DNA of 64,000 bases from JAPYWM01 sp964489015. GTDB taxonomy: Bacteria; Bacteroidota; Bacteroidia; SpSt-205. Both the position numbers and the translations under genes were made by a program. This document shows positions 56,267 through 64,000 of the stretch, piece after piece. The stretch is from positions 99,959 through 163,958 of the forward strand of contig CAZAXD010000002.1 of the NCBI GenBank assembly GCA_964489015.1. The letters run 5' to 3'. The notes beneath the pieces are model-generated. The model ran no database searches, had not been told where the DNA came from, and was given only the letters and a program-made list of their open reading frames with translations. Positions within the stretch are counted from its first letter, which is position 1. Every line of letters begins with the position of its first letter.

Positions 56267-57247
56267 CTAAGCAAGGGTTAGGCCTACTTGCTGGGCTAGA
56301 AAAGCCGGCCAATCTTGGGTGCAACGCCCCTCTCGTTCTTGCGGGGTGAGGGTCGAGCTCAATCGCTTACTCTCAAATAGAAACACGGGGCCCTCTACCC
56401 AAGGGTTCCTAATAGCATCCTCGAGGCCGATTACCTGGGGATGGCCGCCTTCGTAGCGGATATCTACGTAACCATGAAAAACCGGGGAAGGCAAGCGAAC
56501 CGCCGCTGCTACCAGAAAGAGCGGAACGATCGTATTGGCTTCGCCGCTCGTATAGGCATGCAACCCACCTCGAATCGTCTCTAAAATGGCCTGAACCCGC
56601 CGGCTCTTTTCCGCCGGATCCACCTCAAAAAATAAAGTGGCTTTGCTTTTGTCATACCACATCCGACCCGGTAGACCTTGTCCGGCAAAACGCTGCGGAT
56701 AAGTCTCAATAAAGGGATCGAGTCCATACCACTCATCCCGTCCAAGTCGATGGGCGTCTAGCGTAAAACTCACCTTGTAAAAAGTGATGTTTTCTTCCTT
56801 GGAGTAAGGGTCAGGCTGTTTAGCCTCAATACCTTGCCGATGAATCCGCCGCACAAAATCATGATTAGCATAAAAGGCCATGTCCCCCAAGTAAGGTTCC
56901 AACCCCACAGCTTTAGTGATGCCCAACGGGGCTTTTCGGACCAGGGAGCTTTTGCCTTTTGACGTATACATATAGCCGAAAGCATCCAGCTCAGGACTAG
57001 TTAGAATGTTTTCGCTCTCTAGGTCAAACTGGATCGTGCCACCAGCCGCCGTGAGCTTAGCAGCCGACCAATGATGAACCTGCTGCAGAGAGGAAAAGAG
57101 ATAATGCCGCAAGGCCGGCTTACTGATAAAACTCACGGTGCGTCCGCGTACCTGTAGCTTTTTGATGGATAACACATTTCCACCGATCTTTTCATCCCGA
57201 TTGAGGGCCGAACTCTCAAAAATCATTGTAATCGTAACCGACTTCAT
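56267..57247 (-). CDS. cas7: Cas7/Cst2/DevR-type Cascade backbone protein
   Basis: An intact 326-residue protein of the Cst2/DevR family that coats crRNA in type I-B Cascade. Seen: MKSVTITMIFESSALNRDE, PELDAFGYMYTS, RKAPLGITKAVGLEPYLGD and SPVFHGYVDIRYEGG. It starts 18 bases after the small-subunit frame. It is the only fully open gene in the cas operon. Confidence 0.85.
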   Translation of the reverse strand: MKSVTITMIFESSALNRDEKIGGNVLSIKKLQVRGRTVSFISKPALRHYLFSSLQQVHHWSAAKLTAAGGTIQFDLESENILTSPELDAFGYMYTSKGKSSLVRKAPLGITKAVGLEPYLGDMAFYANHDFVRRIHRQGIEAKQPDPYSKEENITFYKVSFTLDAHRLGRDEWYGLDPFIETYPQRFAGQGLPGRMWYDKSKATLFFEVDPAEKSRRVQAILETIRGGLHAYTSGEANTIVPLFLVAAAVRLPSPVFHGYVDIRYEGGHPQVIGLEDAIRNPWVEGPVFLFESKRLSSTLTPQEREGRCTQDWPAFLAQQVGLTLA

Positions 57248-57265
57248 ATGAGTATGGATTTAGAT

Positions 57266-57821
57266 TCAGTAGGATTCTATCGAACTAACTTGATCTTTTG
57301 ACTCCTTTTTGACATCGAGCCCAGTCAAAAAGCCATAGAATAAAATCTTGAATGCATCCTCTGGCAGACTTGGGCTAAAAATCTCGGCCAGAAGCGATGG
57401 AAAAGGTACTTGATTGGCCACAAAGATTCGAGTTACCATGTAGAAGACTTCAGTCCTATCACCATGACGAGCCTTTTCAACGAGGCGATAGGCCTGACTG
57501 GTGAAAGCCTTAAGAAGAGCTTCTATAGCTTGGTCTTTGGTGGCCTCTTTCAATCTTTTTGCCTAAGGCCCGTAGCTTTTTGTACAACACCTGGGTCTGC
57601 TCACGAGTAATTTCACTTAGGATAGGCCATAGGCGGCGCTTATCCTCCAGTCTGGCAGCTTCGTAATGGGCTTCAATAAGCTTTTGTAGCTGGCTGCCTA
57701 AACGCTTGTAAGCTGAGATGACAAGTCTCGCCCGCTCCGGGTCTAAGCCAGTAGGCCCTATCCCTAAGTGCGGCCGCAGTTTCTCCATCAACTCTTTCTC
57801 TAAATCGTTTGGTTTATTCAT
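57266..57821 (-). pseudogene. Possible Cascade small subunit (Cas11-like), frameshifted
   Basis: Two frames: 57510-57821 (103 residues, helical, begins ATGAATAA overlapping the cas8 stop) and 57266-57553 (95 residues, FYMVTRIFVANQVPFPS). Removing one base from the five-base A run (forward T5 at 57556-57560) joins them as ...RALGKRLKEATKDQAIEALL... A single protein of about 185 mostly helical residues results. Position between cas8 and cas7 and helical content suggest a small subunit. I know no exact match, so the function is inferred. Confidence 0.55.
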
Positions 57822-58941
57822 ACACTATCGAGGTTTTAATGTTATGAATAAGGCTATATAAGTAAAATATCATATCTGAAAATTTTTTATAACTTTCATT
57901 ATTATTCTTAATCGCTTTTCGCATAAGCTCTTCGCCACGCTCTAAGATCTTATTAAACTTTTGCTCCAAAAGGTAGCTTAGAATTCCTAAGTCTCAATAA
58001 CCCCGCTCGATCTGATCTAAGAGACTGGCGACTTTTGGTTCTGACAAAAGTAATGCGGTTTCATAAGGAAGTACGAAGTAATCCACTTTACTTTCAGCTT
58101 TATTACGTAAAACAATCTCAATATTCATCAGACTCCAGCTAGACAGCTGACGAGATAGGCTCATCGAGTAGCGCATTAAGCTCGTTGCTAGCACCTCTCG
58201 GGCATCTGCATAGAATTGATACACTTGCCTAGCATAGGTATTAAGTTGATACATGACCGAAAAAGAGGGGGCATTGATGAAAAGCTGCATTCGGTTCTGC
58301 AGTTCGATTAGCGCTAGATGGTGACACATTAGCAAAAAAATACAAGCAGGACATACAAAGTTTTTGGGCTCGTTATCCCAGTAGGCATTAGGAAAGGTCG
58401 AACCGGAAGCTGCAAGTAGGTTGCCAAAATTTTGGTAATAGACCTCACCTTTATCGGAGCTTTGGTGACAAAATGTACAATGCAATGCCCCAGACGGCTG
58501 CGTAAAAAATGTTTCCATTCTCTCATCCAGGGTTTTGACGGTTAGATTAGGATAGTAGTCTCTATTAGTAAAAAGCGCTTTAGAAGTTGCTCCATCTTTT
58601 ATATAGAATTCTTTTTTGTTACGAATCCAATTAGCATAATTACGCTTGGACAGATCCACGGTATAGCCGCGCTGGAGCTGTAAGAAAGTAATAAACCAGA
58701 CTCGTCGCAAACGGGAATAATGTATACCAGCGATTCGACGCTTCATGGGTTCAACAGGGATGAGAATGGTTCCATCTGGCTGGAACTACTGTTGAGGATC
58801 CTGTCCCAGCTCCTCTAAAAGCTGTAGAAACCCCAAAACCCCTGCATTATAAAACCAGCTGGCTGGATAAAGGCGAACTTGGAAAGGTTCACTAACTAAA
58901 GGCGAGTTGACTGCTTTAGCCTTCGATCTCCTAGCGCTCAT
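57814..58941 (-). pseudogene. cas8: Cas8b1/Cst1, two in-frame stop codons
   Basis: The full frame is 375 codons. The ATG at 58941 overlaps the cas6 stop by 11 bases, and the TAA at 57814-57816 overlaps the next ATG. Inside, TAG at 58786-58788 (codon 52) and TGA at 57994-57996 (codon 316) interrupt an otherwise continuous frame: WFYNAGVLGFLQLLEELG before the first stop, PDGTILIPVEP after it; zinc-site CTFCHQ and CPACIFLL; NAPSFSVMYQLN; LLEQKFNKILERGEEL after the second. Cst1 is the large Cascade subunit that recognises the PAM. Confidence 0.8.
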
Positions 58942-59698
58942 AAGATGTAGATTGTTTAGCAACTTCTATCATCCCAAATCCCATCGACCTTTTGGCGCCA
59001 AGACCGCTCTCTAAAAGAAACTGAAGCAAAGCCGGCTCCCCTTTGAGTGTAAAGCGACCTATGACGGCAGCGTATTTGAGAAGATGATCTTTTTTGAGAT
59101 ACTTTACAACTGTAGAACTGGATTTCGTAAAGTCCGCTTGCATATCCTGGACATATCGACGAAGATGCGGTGCATGATAAAGCGTAAGCTGGTCAACATT
59201 GAATCGAAAAGCGGTCATAAATTGATCTACTCCATCTTTTGGAATATAAAATCGCTTCCCTTCTGGATCGTCGTGAGCCCTAACTAAAATGGGAGAGAGC
59301 GTTTCAAGCGTAAGCGCAGAACTCATCACCGACTGTGGACGCTGTGGAAAGATCTGACCGATTCTCAGTTCAAACAGCGCTTTCGGATGCTCCGCGTGTC
59401 GATGGTGCTGGGCATAGCGTAAGAGAAACCCTACCCACAACGGATTCGGCGAGCTATAAATAAACTTTAGACTCGGTGCATAAATATAATCTCCCTCTAC
59501 CTTAGGCCGGGAAAAAAGCACAGCGAACGTATACGGCCTTGGCACAGGACTACGCCGCGTAAAATAAGCCTCGTATAGCTCTGGCGCCTCCTGCTCCGCT
59601 GCCGCCTTGATAAAGCTGTTAAAATAGGCCCGATACTGTGCTATCGGGAAATTTATTTCACCCTACTTTGGATAGAATAGAATATCTATTCTAGGCAT
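58931..59698 (-). pseudogene. cas6: Cas6 with an in-frame amber codon at position 12
   Basis: The ATG at 59698 starts MPRIDILFYPK, then an in-frame TAG (59663-59665), then GEINFPIAQYRAYFNSFIKAA, PYTFAVLFSRPK and the C-terminal Gly-rich RNA-binding loop GLGAKRSMGFGMIEV. Total 255 codons, normal length. Cas6 cuts CRISPR transcripts at repeats. Translation from the next plausible start (GTG at 59545) would lose the N-terminal strand. A TATATTTG box lies upstream. No CRISPR array is nearby. Confidence 0.75.
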
Positions 59699-60085
59699 AT
59701 GTCAGACGCAAATATACGAGTTCCATAGATAATAGATAAAAGCAACCCCTAAGCGCCAGAGGACAGAACAAACTCCGTCCTGCGTCAAGGTGCTCCTACT
59801 AAGGGTTATTACTTCCGTAGTCACACTATGCTGAATTATTGTCGTTAGTCAAAGTTAGTTCTGGGCTCCTAGCTTCAATGGTCATGCTACTATATATAAA
59901 GTTACCTCACCTTTCAGTCGCTGATTGATTGTAGACGGTGTCAAAGTTGTGTTGAGACTCATCTTGAGGTCAGCTAAGGTGCTGGCTACCACATATAACA
60001 CCGTAGGATTTACAAGGTACGAGGCTGAGAATCGACCCGGGTGCGTTAGTCCACCACTCTAAGTAGGTTGCCTGGCTTACTAAGT
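59699..60085 (+). other. Non-coding gap upstream of cas6
   Basis: About 390 bases between cas6 and the end of the Omp85 remnant. The cas6 promoter box is at 59709-59716. No array of repeats and spacers, RNA gene or clear coding frame is seen. Confidence 0.4.
59709..59716 (-). promoter_or_regulatory. -7 box of the cas operon
   Basis: TATATTTG on the minus strand ends 10 bases before the reconstructed cas6 ATG at 59698. Confidence 0.5.
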
Positions 60086-61512
60086 TCAGAACGTATGCCC
60101 GTAGCCAAAAAAGAACTGTGTCGCTTCTCGGCTAAAGCCAATATCCGCGCAGAAGGATAGTAGAGAGATTCCACCCTAAGCGCAGGCCGAGGCCGTAGCT
60201 ATAGCGGTAATCATGTAAGCTCAGTTGGCAAGGATGCTCACAGATACGTCCCGTATCGAAAAAGCTCACGACGTTTAGAGACATATGCTGGCGAAGTAGC
60301 ATAAACTCTTTTAGCCGCAAGCGCAACTCAGCATTGATGAGAGCGGTGAGGGGTCCTGCAAAACGATAATCCCGATAGCCGCGCAGAGAACGGGCACCCC
60401 CAAGAACTTCAGTCCCCCCCGCTTCGGTTTGACTGGAGAGATCAAAAAGCTCGTAGAAGGGAACTTTTTTGCCCGCAATGTAGCCAAGATTGGCGTTAAA
60501 GGCAAAAATAAGCCGACGAATGCGCGCTGGCCAAACAGGGTGGAAGAAGGCAAAAGCCAGTAATACCTTATCATGGCTGAAATCAGACCGTAGCCAAGGG
60601 CGCACATGCTCGTGAGAGTACTCTATGAAAATGCCATGGGTGGGGTCCGGTTCAAAGTCGCGGTGTCATAAATCACCCCAAAAGACAGGATGCTCGTCCG
60701 GCCGCCGCGGTAGCCCACGATGTTGCAGCGAGACCAAACGCCATACAGGTTTAGATAATCTTCCGTAAGACGAGTACGGCCATTAGGGACGTCCGAAATG
60801 GAGCACCCCTCCACATTAAAAGCTTCCTGTGCTCGCCGTCCAAAGTAGTCTCGGATGATGCGGTCAAACTCATACCCCACAAATGCACGGCCGCGTCCGC
60901 CAGCAAAGACCCGCTCTAAGCCGATATTGTACAGGTTTTCGGTGTAATCAAGCTCATTGTAGTGATGGTCAGTAACGACGGGCGCCTCACCAATGGCGGG
61001 ATCACCGGGCCGAATAAGCGCAAGATTCTCATAATAAGCAGGAAACCGCTGATAGGTAAGAACTTGGCCGGTGCGCTTATCCAAAAACCGAAGCGGTTGC
61101 ATCGTTGGGAGGCCTACGCCGTAGTACTGCCAGTTGGGGTCGTTCTCAAAGGCTAGGTCGACCCACATGCGCCAGCGCTTGCCAAACAGATAGGGAAAGT
61201 CCATACTGAGGTTGCCTTGCCATTTACGATTTTGAAAGAACTTGAAGCTACCTCCATAGTGGGCTCGATAAGGCGCGTAGGCAAAAAGGGGTCTCGGCGG
61301 GTTTTGTTGTTGTAGATATAGAAACTGGCACCTAAGCCGAGGCCATTGATGGGATTGCGTTTGACTTCGGGTAGGCCTGTGAAGACATAGCCTTCTTTTT
61401 TATCCTGGAGCTCTTCGGGCGCTAGACGCTTCGACGGGTGTATGAAGAAGGGCGGCTGCAAAGTGTCTTGAGCCCACAGCAAGCCAAATCCGATGAGAAG
61501 TCGTAGCTGCAT
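60086..61512 (-). pseudogene. Omp85/BamA-like outer membrane protein with three frameshifts
   Basis: A start MQLRLLIGFGLLWAQ at 61512 leads to KKEGYVFTGLPEVKRNP (DUF5982-like), then after a lost T in a T6 run (forward A5 at 61283-61287) to FAYAPYRAHYGGSFKFF and KRWRMWVDLAFEN. A lost C near 60664 shifts to DFEPDPTHGIFIEYSHEHV and the D15/BamA motif SLRGYRDYRFAGPLTAL. An added base near 60150 shifts to ADIGFSREATQFFFGYGHTF, ending at 60086 with the C-terminal Phe that targets barrels for assembly. Joined, it is about 475 residues. Function of this Omp85 subgroup is unknown. Confidence 0.8.
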
Positions 61513-61554
61513 AAGAGAGATGCCGCGCGAAAGTAGGTGATTCACGTAGCGCGA

Positions 61555-62175
61555 TTATGAAACGGCTTTCCACAGGAGCCACAGCTGCTCGCGGCCCAGC
61601 CGGGCTGGGTGTGAGGTAGTGGGCGTTTCTCGGTATCGAATGGCAAAGCCTGCTGCGGTCGCTAGCTTGAAAAGCTCTTCTTCAGAAACTGGGAAAGGTG
61701 GCCCTTGCAGTGGTGTCCCCTTGGGTTGAATGGGGAAAAACAACCCCACTAGCCACCCGCCGGCTCGCAAAAGGCTAAAAGCGGTCTCAAAATAAGCCTG
61801 ACGGCGGCCCGGATCGATGGCACAAAAGCAGGTGTACTCTAATATCATGTCTATGGAGGAGCCAAGCTGAGCGGGCAGGTCAAAGTAATTAGCCTGATAG
61901 ATCGTAACAGGCAATTCTCGGGCCCGTGCATGGAGGACAGCCAGGGGCTCTGGCGCAAAGTCTACAGCCAAGACCCGATACCCGGCCTTCGCTAGAAGGA
62001 GCACATCATGCCCATAGCCGCAGCCAGGCACGAGTACAGTCGCCCCCGGTAAAACTGGGAGGCGATTTTCCCTAAGCAGGTGGACAAACACAGGCGTGGG
62101 GCCGCCCATATCCCAGCCTGTCTGCCCTTGCTGGTAACGCAGGGACCAGTAGGTTGGCTCCTCTACGCTGCTCAT
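61555..62175 (-). CDS. TPMT-like SAM methyltransferase
   Basis: A 206-residue enzyme similar to thiopurine/thiol-type methyltransferases. It begins YWSLRYQQGQTGWDMGGPTPVF, has the SAM loop VLVPGCGYGHDVLLLA, VDFAPEPL, and a DMILEYTCFCAIDPGRR segment. The family methylates thiols, selenols or halides. It overlaps the DUF1801 gene by 4 bases and is followed after 42 bases by the Omp85 remnant. Confidence 0.88.
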   Translation of the reverse strand: MSSVEEPTYWSLRYQQGQTGWDMGGPTPVFVHLLRENRLPVLPGATVLVPGCGYGHDVLLLAKAGYRVLAVDFAPEPLAVLHARARELPVTIYQANYFDLPAQLGSSIDMILEYTCFCAIDPGRRQAYFETAFSLLRAGGWLVGLFFPIQPKGTPLQGPPFPVSEEELFKLATAAGFAIRYRETPTTSHPARLGREQLWLLWKAVS

Positions 62176-62579
62176 GGTCTAGAGCAAGCTCGGCGGATTA
62201 GACGCCTTAGCTGCTCGCGAACTTGAGGGCTCGTGCCTGTGATGGCGAAAGCGACGGGCCAGCATTCGCCCTCATCGAGAGCAGCCGCTTCGGTGAAGCC
62301 TAGGGTGGCATAACGCGTCTTAAACTTACTAGCCGGCTGAAAGAAGCAAATGACTTTTCCCGCAGCGGTGGCATAAGCTGGCATGCCATACCAAGTACGG
62401 GGTTTGAGGTGAGGGGCTTCTGTGGCAATGAGTTCGTGCCAGAGCAGGGCTAGGCTCCTATCCGGTTCTGGGAAGGTCTCAATAAAGGCAGCCAGCTGGG
62501 CAGCGGTTGAGACTTTTTGTTTGGCTTCTTGAAGGCACGCTTTCAGGGCTTTTCGCTCCTCAGGTGAAAGCATAGTCAC
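62172..62579 (-). CDS. DUF1801-like protein
   Basis: A protein of 133-135 residues in the YdhG/DUF1801 family: PHLKPRTWYGMPAYATAAGKVICFFQPAS is the characteristic stretch. Some members are called iron chaperones, others have unknown roles. The start may be GTG at 62579 or ATG at 62573; a TACCTTTG box at 62584-62591 on the minus strand, overlapping the stop of the upstream VOC gene, ends 4 bases before the GTG. Confidence 0.8.
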   Translation of the reverse strand: MTMLSPEERKALKACLQEAKQKVSTAAQLAAFIETFPEPDRSLALLWHELIATEAPHLKPRTWYGMPAYATAAGKVICFFQPASKFKTRYATLGFTEAAALDEGECWPVAFAITGTSPQVREQLRRLIRRACSRP

Positions 62580-62582
62580 AGC

Positions 62583-63542
62583 TCAAAGGTAAGATAAATA
62601 CGCAAGCGGGGGGAGCGCCGCTTGTATCCGCAAGCGGTGCGGCTCTAACCAAGGTGGTAATACCAGCGCTTCTCCGAGGTGGTCTGGGTCCTCATCTACG
62701 CCGAAGCCCGGCCTGTCTATGGCTAATTCAAAAAGCACGCCGCCCGGCTCCCGAAAGTAAACCGATCGAAACCAAAAACGGTCGATCACGTCGGTAGGAG
62801 ACAAGCCCGTGATCCGCAGTTCGTCCGCTAGAGCTCGTAGGTGGGCCTCATCTCGTACACGCCAGGCCAGATGGTGCATACCCCCCCTTCCCCATCGCCC
62901 TGATTCCAGAGCCGGTAGGACCCGTACATCCAAATAACCGTAGCCGGGCTGATCCGGCTGGCCGACCACAAAGCGGTGCCTAGCGCCGTCAGCGCCTAAC
63001 GCCTCAAACCCCAGCAACTCCAGAACTAAGCGGGTCGGGTCCAACTGCCCCACTACGATCTCGGCGTAAGCGAGTCCTCTGATTTGATAAAACGGAGGAA
63101 TGGGGCTTTTTTCCCATGCAGCAAAAGCGCCTTGCTGTGCTCGAGACGGTACCAGCACCAGCTTCAAGCCGTCCGGGTCCTGAAAGGAGAGTACGGTACC
63201 GAGCCAGGGGTCCTCTTCAAGCATAGGAGCTAAGGGAGTTAGCCGTTCTTGCCAGTAGGTCAGGCTACCTTCCGGAATAAAGAATCCCTGTTTCGTTATG
63301 GTACCCACGCCGGCAATAGCCGGGGCCACAGAAGGCCACGGAAAAAAGGTAATATCACTCCCAGGGGTGCCCCGAGCGTCCGCATAAAAGAGATGATAGA
63401 CGCCTGGTGCATCTTGATTAACGGATCGCTTGACCAGGCGAAGGCCCAGCATACCCGTGTAAAAATCCCAATTACGCTGAGCAGGACCAGCGATGCCGGT
63501 CACGTGGTGAAACCCTAAAACGCCCAAGCTCGTCGACTTCAT
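62583..63542 (-). CDS. VOC-family ring-cleaving dioxygenase-like protein
   Basis: A 319-residue glyoxalase-fold protein with two vicinal-oxygen-chelate modules. It begins LGVLGFHHVTGIAGPAQRNWDFYTGMLGLRLVKRSVNQDAPGVYHLFYAD, matching MhqO-type hydroquinone dioxygenases; metal-binding His/Glu residues occur in GFHHVT, HHLAWRV and FREPGGVLFELA. These enzymes open aromatic rings or remove quinone stress. The gene runs in the same direction as gyrB with 59 bases between. Confidence 0.85.
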   Translation of the reverse strand: MKSTSLGVLGFHHVTGIAGPAQRNWDFYTGMLGLRLVKRSVNQDAPGVYHLFYADARGTPGSDITFFPWPSVAPAIAGVGTITKQGFFIPEGSLTYWQERLTPLAPMLEEDPWLGTVLSFQDPDGLKLVLVPSRAQQGAFAAWEKSPIPPFYQIRGLAYAEIVVGQLDPTRLVLELLGFEALGADGARHRFVVGQPDQPGYGYLDVRVLPALESGRWGRGGMHHLAWRVRDEAHLRALADELRITGLSPTDVIDRFWFRSVYFREPGGVLFELAIDRPGFGVDEDPDHLGEALVLPPWLEPHRLRIQAALPPLAYLSYL

Positions 63543-63601
63543 GCTAGGTAAAACAAAATCCCCTAGCCTAGGTAAAAGGCGCGCTGGAGATAGGCCTGCT
63601 T

Positions 63602-64000
63602 TTACACGTCGAGTCGTGCGTATCGGGCGTTTTGCTCAATGAAGCGCTTACGAGGGGCGACCTCCTTACTCATGAGGATAGAGAAGATCTCATCCGCTTC
63701 GGCGGCGTCTTCGATGGAGACTCGCTGAAGGGTACGAGTTTCGGGATTCATGGTGGTTTCCCAGAGCTGCTCAGGATTCATTTCCCCAAGGCCTTTGTAG
63801 CGCTGAATGACGACTTTCTTCTCATCACCGCCCATTTTTTGAATGGAGGCTTTGAGCTGATCGTCGTTCCAGCAGTAGCGGTGCTGATTTCCTTTTTTGA
63901 CAAGGTAAAGCGGGGGTAAGGCGATGTACAGGTGCCCATGCTCGATGAGGGGGCGCATGTAGCGGTAGAAGAGCGTAAGCAAAAGGGTCCGAATATGGCT
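63602..64000 (-). CDS. gyrB: DNA gyrase subunit B, C-terminal part
   Basis: The last 132 residues of GyrB; the gene continues past the window end. Seen: SHIRTLLLTLFYRYMRPLIEHGHLYIA-type Toprim end (split here), RYKGLGEMNPEQLWETTMNPETR and IFSILMSKEVAPRKRFIEQNA. Gyrase B supplies ATP for negative supercoiling with GyrA. No start is visible. Confidence 0.93.
   Translation of the reverse strand, partial: SHIRTLLLTLFYRYMRPLIEHGHLYIALPPLYLVKKGNQHRYCWNDDQLKASIQKMGGDEKKVVIQRYKGLGEMNPEQLWETTMNPETRTLQRVSIEDAAEADEIFSILMSKEVAPRKRFIEQNARYARLDV

Noticed and set aside
57553..57562. Programmed frameshift in the A5 run of the cas small-subunit gene.
   Set aside because: The needed shift is +1, which an A-run -1 slippery site would not give, and neighbours are also broken. 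A one-base insertion explains it.
57994..59665. In-frame TAG/TGA as recoded amino acids (pyrrolysine, selenocysteine or stop reassignment).
   Set aside because: All three stop codons occur inside broken genes (TAG, TGA and TAA) while conserved genes end normally with each of them; no SECIS-like or pyl genes are seen. Decay is simpler.
55037..60085. CRISPR array near the cas genes.
   Set aside because: No regularly spaced 25-40 base repeats are seen on either side of the operon.
63544..63577. Ten-base direct repeat CTAGGTAAAA near the gyrB end.
   Set aside because: Two copies 24 bases apart without further copies or a mobile element; likely chance.

Overview
The window looks like a chromosomal segment of a Bacteroidota bacterium; I cannot name the genus. 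Four things point there: the fused LpxC-FabZ enzyme, a PorP/SprF-like protein beside a gliding-type (type B) C-terminal-domain protein, a PorE-like TPR/propeller/OmpA protein, and promoters of the Bacteroidota form TAnnTTTG, often 4-11 bases before the start codon, with few Shine-Dalgarno sequences. Many secreted proteins share a very short signal peptide ending in WAQ/YAQ/LPAQ.

Left part (1-37.7 kb) is dense, intact and mostly operonic: glmM end, CDGSH protein; a leftward rsfS-dedA-GAF-lipoprotein-DUF2007 operon; rightward dnaN, a hexapeptide transferase and the PorE-like gene; tRNA-Val and rpsA; then a long leftward run ftcD-like, lpxD, lpxC/fabZ, ABC ATPase, DUF1571/LysM, SDR, PolX-like, ftsK, tRNA-Phe, phoD. 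Next come a SpoIIE phosphatase, PorP and secreted type IX (T9SS) proteins, ydcF and dnaX back to back, a peptide ABC transporter operon and an isolated nuoD.

Right part (37.7-61.5 kb) is a gene graveyard around a few intact genes (dnaB, a glycosyltransferase, two enzymes, katG, cas7). Broken loci are: a T9SS-cargo remnant; a PLD-helicase plus Eco57I-type methyltransferase system with at least six frame changes and three in-frame stops; a second glycosyltransferase copy; a zinc-finger gene and a TonB receptor truncated head-to-head; a type I-B (Cst) CRISPR operon with three in-frame stops, one frameshift and a cas5 fused by deletion to a porin tail; and an Omp85-family gene with three single-base frameshifts. 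No CRISPR array, cas1, cas2, cas3 or cas4 is visible.

The end (61.5-64 kb) is ordinary: a TPMT-like methyltransferase, a DUF1801 protein, a ring-cleaving-dioxygenase-like VOC protein and the C-terminus of gyrB. The most unusual signals are the (near-)leaderless promoter architecture, the tRNA-Phe that directly abuts a GTG start, the PolX-like protein lacking its polymerase aspartates, and the frozen stages of decay of the CRISPR and restriction loci.
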